64,000 bases of DNA. It comes from Fodinibacter sp963833495. GTDB lineage: Bacteria > Actinomycetota > Actinomycetes > Actinomycetales > Dermatophilaceae. Positions 25,654 through 33,921 of the stretch are shown in pieces (the first letter of the stretch is position 1; each line of letters starts with the position of its first letter). Location: assembly GCA_963833495.1 (NCBI GenBank), contig CAWHYJ010000011.1, forward strand, positions 459,362 through 523,361, read 5' to 3'. The position numbers and the translations under genes were made by a program. The notes below the pieces were generated by a model. It saw only the letters and a program-made list of their open reading frames with translations, searched no databases and was not told the DNA's origin.

Positions 25654-28458
25654 TCACGCGGAGGTCAGGCCCAGGCGATCCATCAGGTCAGCGAGCGCCT
25701 CGCGCCCCGGGTCTCCTCCGCCGAGGGTGAGCGCGTCCGGGATGGCGGTGACGGGGGCATCGAAGAAGGCGGCCAGTCGGTCGGCCACGGAGGGTTCGTC
25801 GACCAGGTGCACCATTCCGCCGACGCCGGCTGCGATGGCTCCCTCGACGAACCGCGGCCACAGCTCGATGTCGTCGAGGAGCTCGCGCACGGTGGTGGGC
25901 GGGGTTGCCTCGGGCCGGCCCACTGGCACCGACCATCGGTGCTCACCGTGTCCCACTCGGGTTGTCTCGCGCCCTGGGAGGTCGACGACGGCTTCGGTCC
26001 CGACGGGGACGGTTGCCCTGACCTCGAGGGAGCCGGTCTCGAGGGACCAGGTGACCTCGGCCGGCCCGAAGGGGGTGTGATGGCGTGCCGAGGCGTGGGT
26101 CAGTCCGCCGCCGGGCCGTGGAGCGATCCGCAAGGTGCGGTAGCCCGGTTCCTCGGGAGCTAGCCCACCGACGACGCGGTGTAGGAAGTCTGCAACCGCT
26201 CCCAGCGCGTAGTGGTTGAACGACGTCATCATGCCCGGGTTGATCGACCCGTCGGGAAGCATGCTGTCCCAGCGTTCCCACACCGTGGTCGCTCCCATCG
26301 TCACCGAATACAGCCAGGAGGGACAGCCGGTCTGCATGAGCAGCCGGTAGGCGACGTCGAGGTCACCGCTGTCCGCGAGCACGTCATTGATCAGCGGTGT
26401 GCCCACGAAGCCGGTCGAGATGCGAAACCCACCAGCCCGGACCAGATCGGCAAGGCGATCACCTGCTGCCGTGCGCTGGTCTTCGTTGGGAAGCAGGCCC
26501 CACGCCAGGGCCAAGGCGTAGGTCGTGGGGCAGTCACTCAGGACGCGTCCGTTTGCGGTGACGTACTCCCGCCTGAAGGCACCAAGGGCCTTCTCGGCCC
26601 GATCTTCGGCCCGACGGGCGCGGGTGTCGTCGCCTGCCCGCTCCGCCACGGCCGCGGTGATCTGAGCGCTGCGGATGGCGTAGGCGGTGGCGATGACGTC
26701 GGGGTCGGCCTGAGCGCGGTACGGCTCGTCCGGGGGGGCGGTGGGATCGAGCCAGTCGCCGAACTGGAACCCGCCAGACCACAGTCCGTCCGGCGTCGAG
26801 ACGCGTGCCTGGTGATCGACCCAGCGACTCATCGTTGGCAGGTGGCGCGTGACGCCTCGGGTGTCCCCCGTGCGCTGCGCGATCGCGTACGGCACCAGCG
26901 TGGCTGCGTCACCCCACGCAGCGGCGGTCATGTCACCCGGCAGTACGTTTGGCACGACGAACGGAACGCTGCCGTCCTCTCGCTGTTCTGCCGTCAGGTC
27001 GTCCATCCAGCCGTCGAGCAGCCCAGCGCAGTCAAACAGGAACAGGGCGGTGGGAGCGAACGCCGCGATGTCCCCCGTCCAGCCGAGGCGCTCGTCGCGC
27101 TGGGGGCAGTCCGTGGGCACGTCCACGAAGTTGCCCTTCATGCCCCACACCACGTTCTCGTGAAGGCGGTCGAGCAGGGCGTTGGACGAGGAGAACCAGC
27201 CGGTTCGCGCCATGTCGCTGCCGATGACCACCGCGTCGATCGCCAGGATGTCCCCTTCAGCGACGCCAGCGACCTCGGCGTAGCGAAAGCCATGGAAGGT
27301 CAGGCTGGGCTCGAGCACCTGTTCATCGGCGGCGGCGCACAGGTAGCTGTCGGTGCACTTGGCGCTGCGCAACGGCCGCACGCCGAGCTCGTCGTGCTCG
27401 AGGACCTCCGCGTGGCGGACGTCGACGCGCTGCCCCTCCTGAAGGCCACGGACCCTGAGCCGCACCCACCCCACGAGGTTCTGCCCGAAGTCGACCAAGA
27501 GTGCCCCCTTGGGGGAGCGCCAAAGCCGTTGGGCCGGGATCGTGTTGGTGACCCGGACTGGAGGCCCGATCGGAGCGACCAGTGCGCGAGCGCGGTCAGG
27601 CGGCAGCACTTCGAGGTTGCTCCACGTCGCGGGTTCGGTCCAGCGCAGGTCGGTGACCTGACCGTCGTAGAGGTCATCGCTCAGCACCCCGGACGGGCCG
27701 GCCAGCCACTGTTCGTCAGCGGTCAGGGTCACCCGGCCACCTGTCGCGGTGCTCATCTCGAGCTGCGCCAGCAGTGCAAGCCGTTCCCCGTAGAGCGCCC
27801 GCGCGCCGGACCACCCCAGTCGCCCGCGGAACCAGCCGTTGCCCAGGATGACGCGGACGTCATTCGCACCGGGCCGAAGGAGGGCCGTGACGTCGTAGGT
27901 CTGGTACTTGAGCCGCGCCTGGTAGCTGCTCCAGCCAGGGGCGAGAAGGTCTGCGCTCGCCCGGATGCCGTTGATCCAGATCTCATGGATGCCCAACGCA
28001 CTGACGTAAAGGCGTGCGGCCGTCACGTCGTCCGGGGCGAACCAGCTCCCCTTGAGGATCGGTGCGGGTTCTCCGAGCAACCCGACGTCGACGGGCGACA
28101 TGAAGTTCGCCGTCCAGTCCGAGGGTTCCAGCAGGCCGGCTTCAACGGTCACCACGTCTGACCAGCCAGACCAGTGGCCATCGCTACCTTGCACGCGCAG
28201 ACGAATGTCGGCCGACTCCCGTGAGGCGAGCGGGTCCCCGACCCATGGCACGAAGAGCTGCTCACTCGAGTGGACCCGGTGGCACTGTGATTCCCCTCCC
28301 CGCTGGACCTCCACCTCATACGCAGCCTGCGACCAACCCCGGGGGGCGCGCGGGATCTGCCAGGACAGCCGTGGGGTCGACTCGCCGATACCGAGTACGG
28401 CCGGGGCAACCTGGTGGTAGTCGACCTTCAAGGCGGTGGGTGCGGACAGGGGGGTCAT
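25654..28458 (-). CDS. alpha-L-rhamnosidase, glycoside hydrolase family 78
   Basis: A 934-residue GH78 enzyme without signal peptide. The N-terminal beta-sandwich modules come first (LKVDYHQVAPAVLGIGESTPRLSWQI; LLAPGWSSYQARLKYQTYDVT is the carbohydrate-binding-like region). The (alpha/alpha)6 barrel follows, with the family hallmark VDVPTDCPQRDERLGWTGD near residue 450, containing catalytic-site acids. GGFQFGDWLDPTAPP and WLYSVTMGATTVWERWDS (catalytic Glu region), then HYALGAVADFLHR, complete it. A C-terminal extension after the usual beta domain is unassigned. The ATG at 28458 is chosen because AGAGAGGA lies nine bases upstream. It releases L-rhamnose from rhamnosides, feeding rhaI. Confidence 0.92.
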   Translation of the reverse strand: MTPLSAPTALKVDYHQVAPAVLGIGESTPRLSWQIPRAPRGWSQAAYEVEVQRGGESQCHRVHSSEQLFVPWVGDPLASRESADIRLRVQGSDGHWSGWSDVVTVEAGLLEPSDWTANFMSPVDVGLLGEPAPILKGSWFAPDDVTAARLYVSALGIHEIWINGIRASADLLAPGWSSYQARLKYQTYDVTALLRPGANDVRVILGNGWFRGRLGWSGARALYGERLALLAQLEMSTATGGRVTLTADEQWLAGPSGVLSDDLYDGQVTDLRWTEPATWSNLEVLPPDRARALVAPIGPPVRVTNTIPAQRLWRSPKGALLVDFGQNLVGWVRLRVRGLQEGQRVDVRHAEVLEHDELGVRPLRSAKCTDSYLCAAADEQVLEPSLTFHGFRYAEVAGVAEGDILAIDAVVIGSDMARTGWFSSSNALLDRLHENVVWGMKGNFVDVPTDCPQRDERLGWTGDIAAFAPTALFLFDCAGLLDGWMDDLTAEQREDGSVPFVVPNVLPGDMTAAAWGDAATLVPYAIAQRTGDTRGVTRHLPTMSRWVDHQARVSTPDGLWSGGFQFGDWLDPTAPPDEPYRAQADPDVIATAYAIRSAQITAAVAERAGDDTRARRAEDRAEKALGAFRREYVTANGRVLSDCPTTYALALAWGLLPNEDQRTAAGDRLADLVRAGGFRISTGFVGTPLINDVLADSGDLDVAYRLLMQTGCPSWLYSVTMGATTVWERWDSMLPDGSINPGMMTSFNHYALGAVADFLHRVVGGLAPEEPGYRTLRIAPRPGGGLTHASARHHTPFGPAEVTWSLETGSLEVRATVPVGTEAVVDLPGRETTRVGHGEHRWSVPVGRPEATPPTTVRELLDDIELWPRFVEGAIAAGVGGMVHLVDEPSVADRLAAFFDAPVTAIPDALTLGGGDPGREALADLMDRLGLTSA

Positions 28459-28475
28459 CACGGGCATTCCTCTCT

Positions 28476-28487
28476 TGAAACGGTTCA
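28476..28487. promoter_or_regulatory. LacI-type operator before the rhamnosidase gene
   Basis: TGAAACGGTTCA differs from the perfect palindrome TGAAACGTTTCA at one position. It lies 17 bases before the rhamnosidase start, between that gene and the regulator gene. It is the best match of three similar sites in this locus. Confidence 0.62.
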
Positions 28488-28516
28488 CAGAGAGTGCCGC
28501 GGACCGACCTCCGCCG

Positions 28517-29554
28517 TCAAGTGGTCTCGGACGGCGTATCGCCCGTCGACTGACGAACGACAAGCTCCGGCTGGAAGACCACCTGCTGGTGCTCGTGCGT
28601 CTCCGGGTTGTCCGCCTCCTCCACCACCAGCTTCGCCGCGGTGCGGCCGAGCTCCAGACGCGGCTGGTAGACCGACGTCAGCGGCACTGCTGCAGCGCCG
28701 GCGAAGATGATGTCGTCGTACCCCACGATCGCCACGTCCCTCGGCACGGCGACGCCGTGCTGGGTCAGCTGCTGGAGCACCCCCAGGGCAACCAGGTCAT
28801 TCGCGCAGAAGACAGCGGTGGGGCGGCTCCGCTTGGGCAGTCCTAGAAGCCGGGCCGCGGCGTTTCGGCCGTCCGCGACGGTGAGGCCGTTGGTGGACAG
28901 GACGGTCAGCGCATGTCCATCCCCAGCCTCAGCCACGGCCTCACGGGCGCCGGCCAGGCGCTCGGCAACTTGGACGATGCTCTCCGGACCGCCGATGAAG
29001 CCCACCTTGTGGTGGCCTCGCTCTATCAGGTGCGAGGTCGCGACCTTGCCGCCGTAGTGGTCATCCACGCCCACTGAGCACCAGTCCGGGCCCAGACTCG
29101 GGTCCAGCCTGTCCAGCAGGACCACGGGAATCCCCTGCCGGACCAAGGTGTGCAGCATGGGGTTGGTCAGGTTCACCGGCGTGATGCAGACACCACGCAC
29201 ACGTTGGTGAAGCAGCGCCTCGAGGTAGTCGTGCTCACGAGAGGCATCCTGGTCACTGTCGCAGAGATAGACCGTCAGCCCGTGCTCACGCGCGACCTCA
29301 TCGACCCCTTTGGCGACATCGGTGAAGAAGGGGTTGCCCGCGTCCAACGCCACATAAGCCAGCGTGGTGCTCGTGCCCACGCGAAGCTGTCGGGCAGATT
29401 CGTTGCGGACATAGCCCAACGCAGCGATGGCCTCTTCCACCTTGGCCCGGGTGGCCGGCCGGACGAGCTCGGGCCGGTTCAGGACGTTGGAGACGGTACC
29501 GAGCGACACCCGGGCTCGGGCCGCCACATCCTTCACACTGGCTTGGGTCACCAC
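28517..29554 (-). CDS. LacI family transcriptional regulator
   Basis: A regulator of about 345 residues. SVKDVAARARVSLGTVSNVLNRP is the LacI helix-turn-helix, followed by the hinge and sugar-binding domain (TTLAYVALDAGNPFFTDVAKGVDE, GIPVVLLDR, HLIERGHHKVGFIGG, PTAVFCANDLVALGVLQ, VAIVGYDDI, TSVYQPRLELG). The gene probably starts at one of two adjacent GTG codons (29554 or 29551); a longer open frame upstream would run through a tRNA fragment and is rejected. It likely represses the rhamnoside genes until rhamnose or a rhamnoside binds, acting at the three TGAAACG-type sites. Confidence 0.88.
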   Translation of the reverse strand: MVTQASVKDVAARARVSLGTVSNVLNRPELVRPATRAKVEEAIAALGYVRNESARQLRVGTSTTLAYVALDAGNPFFTDVAKGVDEVAREHGLTVYLCDSDQDASREHDYLEALLHQRVRGVCITPVNLTNPMLHTLVRQGIPVVLLDRLDPSLGPDWCSVGVDDHYGGKVATSHLIERGHHKVGFIGGPESIVQVAERLAGAREAVAEAGDGHALTVLSTNGLTVADGRNAAARLLGLPKRSRPTAVFCANDLVALGVLQQLTQHGVAVPRDVAIVGYDDIIFAGAAAVPLTSVYQPRLELGRTAAKLVVEEADNPETHEHQQVVFQPELVVRQSTGDTPSETT

Positions 29555-29573
29555 GGCATTGTCCACGATCCGC

Positions 29574-29585
29574 GCGAACGTTTCA
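29574..29585. promoter_or_regulatory. LacI-type operator before the regulator gene
   Basis: On the minus strand TGAAACGTTCGC shares the left half of the operator consensus exactly and most of the right half. It is about 20 bases upstream of the regulator start and suggests autoregulation. Weakest of the three sites. Confidence 0.45.
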
Positions 29586-29605
29586 AAGGAACCCTTGACG
29601 ACACG

Positions 29606-29648
29606 CGCGCCCGAAGGGATTCGAACCCCTAACCTTCTGATCCGTAGG
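29606..29648 (-). other. 3' fragment of tRNA-Arg(ACG), probable attachment site
   Basis: On the minus strand the sequence holds the anticodon loop CTACGGA with its 3' stem TCAGA, the variable region, the T arm (AGGGG-TTCGAAT-CCCTT), and the acceptor strand CGGGCGC with discriminator G. These are the expected parts of actinobacterial tRNA-Arg(ACG). The 5' half (acceptor strand, D arm, 5' anticodon stem) is absent, so this is not a working tRNA gene. A 3' half from the anticodon loop is exactly what tyrosine integrases leave at the far end of an element integrated in a tRNA gene. Confidence 0.7.
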
Positions 29649-29783
29649 CACGCCAGGGGCCCGAATCGACGCGAATCAAGATGTCTTGTTCCGACACCCA
29701 GGATGACGTTTCCGCAGGTCAAGGGCCTTGTGGCGGCCCAAGTCGGCGTTGGCCGCATTGTTACGGTTTCGACACCAGAACCG

Positions 29784-29807
29784 AATTTTGGGGCCAATTT
29801 TGGGGCC
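29784..29807. repeat. tandem 12-base repeat next to the tRNA fragment
   Basis: AATTTTGGGGCC occurs twice in a row, an A+T-rich block in otherwise G+C-rich DNA. On the minus strand it can encode an APKLAPKF-like segment, reminiscent of integrase tails, or it may be an arm-type binding site. No integrase gene remains beside it. Confidence 0.5.
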
Positions 29808-29842
29808 CACGCGAGGCCCTCTCGACGCCAGTTCGCTGGGTG

Positions 29843-30172
29843 TCAGGGGAGTCGGTCGATAGCCGTCCTGACGGCCTTGACCATCACCGGCAGGTCGCGG
29901 TGGACAGTGCTGCGCACGATCGCCGGCTCGACCAGCAGTTAGCCGTGCGCGATGCGGTTACGCATCCCCCACATCTGGCTCCACACGTCCCCGAACAGCG
30001 CCTCGCGATCAGCGGCGCTGAGCCCGGACAGCGCCTCGATCCCCGCCGAGAGACGCATGCAGATCGCGTCGATCGTCTTCTGGTCCGAAAGGTCGCCCAA
30101 GCCGTATTCGGCCACGACCTCGAAGTGGGCCATCGCCTCCTGAAGCACCTGCTTCGGCTGTTTGCGCCTCAC
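29843..30172 (-). pseudogene. HEPN-domain toxin (HepT-like) with stop at the active-site tyrosine
   Basis: Starts with GTG (the partner gene's stop overlaps it: GTGA). Residues 1-77 are a clean HEPN protein: QVLQEAMAHFEVVAEYG, ICMRLSAGIEALSG, then WGMRNRIAHG. The next codon is TAA, where the RX4HXY motif demands tyrosine. Downstream the same frame continues without a further stop for 32 codons (LLVEPAIVRSTVDRDLPVM to DRLP), matching the rest of the family, so one substitution (TAC or TAT to TAA) explains the break. HepT toxins are RNases whose motif tyrosine is AMPylated by MntA. The truncated product lacks that residue and the last helix. Confidence 0.8.
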
Positions 30173-30639
30173 AGGGGCACCGCCTCGGCCAGCGCCCGGT
30201 CACGCAGCTCAGGGCGAAGCGAGCTCTCGGGAACCAGGTCGACAGGCACGCCGACAGAGGCTGACACCTCGTCCTCGAGCCGGCCCAGTTGCATCAGGCT
30301 GAGCGGTCGCCCCATGACGAACAGCAGGTCGACGTCGGACCCCTCGTCGTCCTCACCGCGCGCTACCGACCCGAACACCCGCACATCCCTGCCCCCGGCT
30401 TGTGCGACTGCCCGCAGGACCTCGGCGCGGGACGCCCGGAGCCGCCGCGCCAAGGGCGTCGTGCCGTGGAACCGCAACAACCGAGACACTTCAGGCTGGC
30501 TCCGACCAATCTCGGCAGCAATCTGAGCCTGCGTCATCCCGGCCGCGGCCGCCTCGCGCACCGCGCGCACCAGCTCCCCTCTGGCGTGGCGCACCGCGGC
30601 ATCGCTCTCCCGAGCCACGTCAGCCAGCCTCACGCCCAT
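30169..30639 (-). CDS. MntA-like nucleotidyltransferase antitoxin with HTH domain
   Basis: A protein of 156 residues, starting MGVRLADVARES. The N-terminal third holds a helix-turn-helix (AGMTQAQIAAEIGRSQPEVSRLLRF), the rest a minimal nucleotidyltransferase: VRVFGSVARGEDDEGSDVDLLFVM has the GS then DxD metal and nucleotide motif, and VPVDLVPESSLRPELRDR the third acidic strand. In MntA/HepT systems such enzymes silence the toxin by AMPylating its tyrosine. The fused HTH and an upstream palindrome suggest it also represses its own operon. A longer in-frame start is rejected because the palindrome would then lie inside the gene. Confidence 0.83.
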   Translation of the reverse strand: MGVRLADVARESDAAVRHARGELVRAVREAAAAGMTQAQIAAEIGRSQPEVSRLLRFHGTTPLARRLRASRAEVLRAVAQAGGRDVRVFGSVARGEDDEGSDVDLLFVMGRPLSLMQLGRLEDEVSASVGVPVDLVPESSLRPELRDRALAEAVPL

Positions 30640-30648
30640 GACGCAAGT

Positions 30649-30662
30649 ATAGCAAGTGCTAT
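30649..30662. promoter_or_regulatory. palindromic operator candidate of the MNT/HEPN operon
   Basis: ATAGCA-AG-TGCTAT is a perfect 6-base inverted repeat centred about 16 bases upstream of the MntA-like start codon. The antitoxin carries an HTH domain, so autoregulation at this site is likely. Confidence 0.6.
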
Positions 30663-31217
30663 GGACTTCGTGAAAGACAGCAGCCCCCGTCCACCAGAAA
30701 CGTCCGCCCTTGCTGATGGACCCGCGTCTCTCCGCCCACTGACGGCGCCCCACTTCGCCCACAAAGACGCATGGACTCTGACCAGCGCTCGGCCATCATG
30801 CCGTCAAGCGGTAAGAGATTCCAGGTCGCGGTACCCGCCGGGGAGCACCGCCACAGCAGCGCGCACCTCTTGACGGTGATCACGCCCCGGCCGGCCGGCC
30901 GGCGGGCAGGGGCAGGTCCAGTGCGCCTGCCCAGGATTGGCCGCGCCCGTGGAACCTCGAGCAGGGCGACCAACTCAGCCGGGGTACGCGCCAACCAGGT
31001 GTTCAATCACCCTGTTGCGGTCCCCGATTCGCTAGCGATCTCTTTACATCCATGAACCCCGAGCCAGTCTTCGACTTCCGCAGTAGCACCGACCCTAACG
31101 GGCCCGTGAGTGTGTCCATCCCGAGCAATAAGCCGCTGCCAGCACAAACACCCGGCGAAACTCGAAATCAGGTCCCCTTGACCAAAGGCATGCGCATGAT
31201 TATTGCAATGGCTGCGC
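30663..31217. other. stretch without a supportable gene
   Basis: Between the toxin-antitoxin promoter and the end of the CYTH-like gene. A minus-strand open frame beginning MNTWLARTPAELVALLEV has a protein-like first 20 residues but decays into Arg/Pro-rich text and overlaps the operator, so I do not call it. No RNA or repeat seen. Confidence 0.4.
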
Positions 31218-31994
31218 TCACGGCATGGCCGCGGCCGCGAAATGTTCTAGAACGGTGCGGGTCTTCGTTTCCGCCTGTGGGTCGGCCTCGAGGGAGTGGC
31301 TTCTGACTGTCTCTTCCAGCCTCTGCTGATCGCCGAGCGGGTCGTCCTTGGCCAGCACGGACAGCTCGAGGAAGCGCAGCTGGTCGCCCACCTCCCACAG
31401 CTCGGCCGCAATGTCGCCCAGCTCGCCCGTGCCCGGACTCCACTTCGCGGCCTTCACCGGGCCGAGGAGCTGGACATCGTCCAATTGGAATAGCAACTCT
31501 TCGGCGAGGGCCTGCTGCGCCGCGGACAACAGCCGCCTTACTTGCTGCGGCTGCTCGGCGACTACCTCCGCGATCCTACCCTGGGCGATCTTGCCGTCCA
31601 GGGACGCAGATAGCAGATGGCGCCGGCCTGCCCAGTCGCCCTCGAGCTTGGCCAGCTTGCCGAGCGACTTGGTCCGTTCACGCCAGAGGTCAGGGTCGAT
31701 GCATCCCTCGGGGCCGCGGAGCTTCAGGGTGGCGTCGTCGTCCTCACCCTCCCGCTGCCGAACACGGAGGATAATGCCGCGGCTCAGCAGCGGCAGTTCA
31801 GCGGAGTCGCCCTGTCTGTCTGGGCGCTCAGCGAACCAGATGCTCCGCGTTTCGGCCTGCGCGAGCCCGATCCGGAATGCCTGGCGACCCCGTTCGACCA
31901 TCGCGGCCCCGAGCGTCACCTTGATCTCCACCCCACCAACGCCGGGTGGAAGCAGGCTCCTGCCGTCAGTCGACATTGAACTGTTATCCCGCAT
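31218..31994 (-). CDS. CYTH-like domain protein
   Basis: A 258-residue protein. GVEIKVTL near residue 20, then a break, then LSRGIILRVRQREGEDDDATLKLRG resembles the CYTH (adenylate cyclase CyaB/thiamine-triphosphatase) tunnel fold, in which an ExExK strand is followed by LR-x-R and T-x-K strands. The first motif is reduced to E-I-K here. The C-terminal half is helical (LLSAAQQALAEELLFQLDDV; GDIAAELWEVGDQLRFLELSVL) and could be a CHAD-like or unrelated part. AAGGA seven bases upstream supports the start. Such proteins bind triphosphates or polyphosphate. Activity here is not established, and the family call is tentative. Confidence 0.55.
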   Translation of the reverse strand: MRDNSSMSTDGRSLLPPGVGGVEIKVTLGAAMVERGRQAFRIGLAQAETRSIWFAERPDRQGDSAELPLLSRGIILRVRQREGEDDDATLKLRGPEGCIDPDLWRERTKSLGKLAKLEGDWAGRRHLLSASLDGKIAQGRIAEVVAEQPQQVRRLLSAAQQALAEELLFQLDDVQLLGPVKAAKWSPGTGELGDIAAELWEVGDQLRFLELSVLAKDDPLGDQQRLEETVRSHSLEADPQAETKTRTVLEHFAAAAMP

Positions 31995-32142
31995 CAGCGG
32001 GTCCTTGGCAACTCCTCAATTTCTGGCGGCGCGCACGATGTTGATGCGGAACTCCCTGACAGCGAGGTCACGCGGTCGGTCGACCCGGACCCGCGGACAC
32101 GATCAACGTCCCGAGTCACCATCAGCGCACGTCATCGACGCA

Positions 32143-32157
32143 ATCGGTGGATCGAGG
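32143..32157. repeat. solo IS1380-type end sequence
   Basis: ATCGGTGGATCGAGG, the reverse complement of the terminal CCTCGATCCACCGAT motif of the IS1380 element at 37977-39635, stands here without any transposase next to it. The same 15-mer occurs at 46774-46788. It marks an old IS end. The stretch 31995-32173 holds no gene. Confidence 0.5.
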
Positions 32158-32173
32158 TTAAGTGCTCAGTTCC

Positions 32174-32737
32174 TCACGTGTTTTGGTCGGAGACAGCTGG
32201 AAGCATTGCAGTTCGCGTCACGGGGACCGTGGGCTCCGTGGCACCGAGCAGCTTCTGCAGGCGCTGGAGGAGCTGATCGGTGAAGAGGCCGGCCAATGCA
32301 CCCGTGATGGCTAGCACGGTCACTCCTGCAGCCGAGGTCGTCGTGTCACCAATGCTGACGAAACCTGCGTTGACGGCAACAACACCGACGGCGCCGAGAA
32401 GTGCCGACCACACTGGTCGAAGGAGGTACCACCAGATGAACCCTTCCTCGAGTCTCTCGTAGCCTGCTCGACTTGCGAAGACGATGCTCTGCTGGATCAC
32501 ACTGCCGACCATTCCCGCGCTAGCGCCGAGCAAGAGAAGGCTCATGTTGAGCGTCACCGAGACAGCGGGCGCCCAGGCCGGGGAGATTCGCTGCTGGGCC
32601 AGGGTGCCTGCCGAAGCGCTCTCCTGAGCGGCGACGAGGTGCTCCGACAGCCCGTAGGTCGCGATGAGGGCGGTTAGTGAGACGAGTCCTGCCGCGATGT
32701 TGATTGCCCCGATCGTGCGTCGTGCCTTCCTAGACAT
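32174..32737 (-). CDS. multi-pass membrane protein of unknown function
   Basis: A 187-residue protein with about four hydrophobic helices: INIAAGLVSLTALIATYGL; VSVTLNMSLLLLGASAGMVGS; VWSALLGAVGVVAVNAGFV; AAGVTVLAITGALAGLF. A short charged linker (FASRAGYERLEEGFIWWY) lies between the second and third, and the polar C-terminus (LLQRLQKLLGATE) is probably cytoplasmic. I recognise no family. Reading frame, hydrophobic pattern and codon use look genuine. Neighbours give no functional hint. Confidence 0.65.
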   Translation of the reverse strand: MSRKARRTIGAINIAAGLVSLTALIATYGLSEHLVAAQESASAGTLAQQRISPAWAPAVSVTLNMSLLLLGASAGMVGSVIQQSIVFASRAGYERLEEGFIWWYLLRPVWSALLGAVGVVAVNAGFVSIGDTTTSAAGVTVLAITGALAGLFTDQLLQRLQKLLGATEPTVPVTRTAMLPAVSDQNT

Positions 32738-33340
32738 TGGATGCCCTCCGGGGCTGACCTACCGGGAAGGTGGTTGTGACTGCTTCAGCGTTCATTCTTC
32801 AGTCTCCTACTGTTCGGATTGGTGGGTTTGCCTGGTGACCGACTTGGGTAGCCGGCACGGATGGGCCGCCCCGGGGTGGGGTTCGCACTTCGCGTGTGGT
32901 GTTCTTCTCCTGAGTCAGGCTCCTTTGTCGCAGATCTGCAACTGCCTTGTCCGGAGTCCGTACCGAAGGGCCGGGAAGTGCCGGCGCGGTTCGGGGTGGT
33001 CGTCTGACACGACGCTCGGAACGGATTGTCACGCCCGTCCGTCATTGCATGTCTTACCTCAGTGCAGACCAATAGATGCGTGTCCTCCGCCTTTGGCCGC
33101 AACAGCGCACACCTCACGGTGGCTGATGCAGCGGTAGCCGGGCGAGTGGTTGCAGCCAACGGAGCCGCCCGTACCCATGACGGGTACGCCTGGCGTCGAC
33201 CTCATCGCTCCTGCTGAGGCCGATGCACACGGCCCCTGGAGATGGCCGACCCATAACCATCGCACCTCCAACTGAAGCCACTCTCTTGCAACAAGGAGGT
33301 GGCGCCCACGGCGGTGATACGTCTCCGGCTGCTCCGCTGC
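32738..33340. other. stretch without a supportable gene
   Basis: Open frames on both strands here are Cys-, Arg- and Ser-rich, overlap one another and lack domain motifs or convincing starts. No RNA gene or repeat recognised. Confidence 0.4.
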
Positions 33341-33562
33341 TCAGGGGTAGCGGACGCGGCCAACGAGGTCAGTCTGTGCCTGCACACCTGGGCGCGCCGA
33401 GGCGCCGATGTCACAGTTGCGGGCGCTGGCCGGTCCCCCGTTCACGACAACGAACCCCGCGGTCAGCGCCAGGCCGGCCACCGCGCCGAGGGCCTTGGTG
33501 CGGGTACTCATGCCGCGCCTGACGGTTCGGGTGTAGCGGGTCGTTCCTCCTGGTGATGCCAT
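33341..33562 (-). CDS. small secreted protein (hypothetical)
   Basis: A 73-residue ORF from an ATG preceded by AGGAGA. After a basic start (TTRYTRTVRRGMSTRTK) comes a hydrophobic signal segment (ALGAVAGLALTAGFVVV), then a likely cleavage after GGPASA, leaving a mature peptide of about 30 residues with one cysteine (RNCDIGASARPGVQAQTDLV). No family recognised. The signal peptide and good ribosome binding site support it. Confidence 0.5.
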   Translation of the reverse strand: MASPGGTTRYTRTVRRGMSTRTKALGAVAGLALTAGFVVVNGGPASARNCDIGASARPGVQAQTDLVGRVRYP

Positions 33563-33921
33563 CACGGTCTTCTCCTGTTGCTCCTGAAGCAGCTCACGCC
33601 CGAGGTGGCTGCTACCCACCGGTCGCACAGCTGCCATCCCCTGTGAGCGAGGAACCCTCGCTCGACAGACAGACGTGTAGGCCCGAGAAGTGGGTGACAC
33701 GTGCAAGCCAAGTTCGTGAACGGCCCTTCCTTCGAGACCACCGAGCAGCGGCTTCCGGCCAGCTCGGCGCGCCGAGATCACTGCCCGCCAGCAGGGGCCT
33801 CTCGAACAGTCTCAGCGCCGCGTGCGCTCGCGTCGACTCGACGCCGGCTGAGGGCGCTGCGTTTCGCTGTCGGTGAACCACGGAATCCGATTGTTTGCTG
33901 CTTTTGCCGTTGTGTACAGAT

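Noticed and set aside
29606..29648. functional tRNA-Arg gene
   Set aside because: The 5' half is missing: no D arm, no 5' acceptor strand, and the bases before the anticodon loop do not pair with the 3' anticodon stem.
30659..31006. 115-codon minus-strand ORF upstream of the toxin-antitoxin pair
   Set aside because: Only the first 20 residues look protein-like. It has no ribosome binding site, and its end overlaps the operator palindrome.
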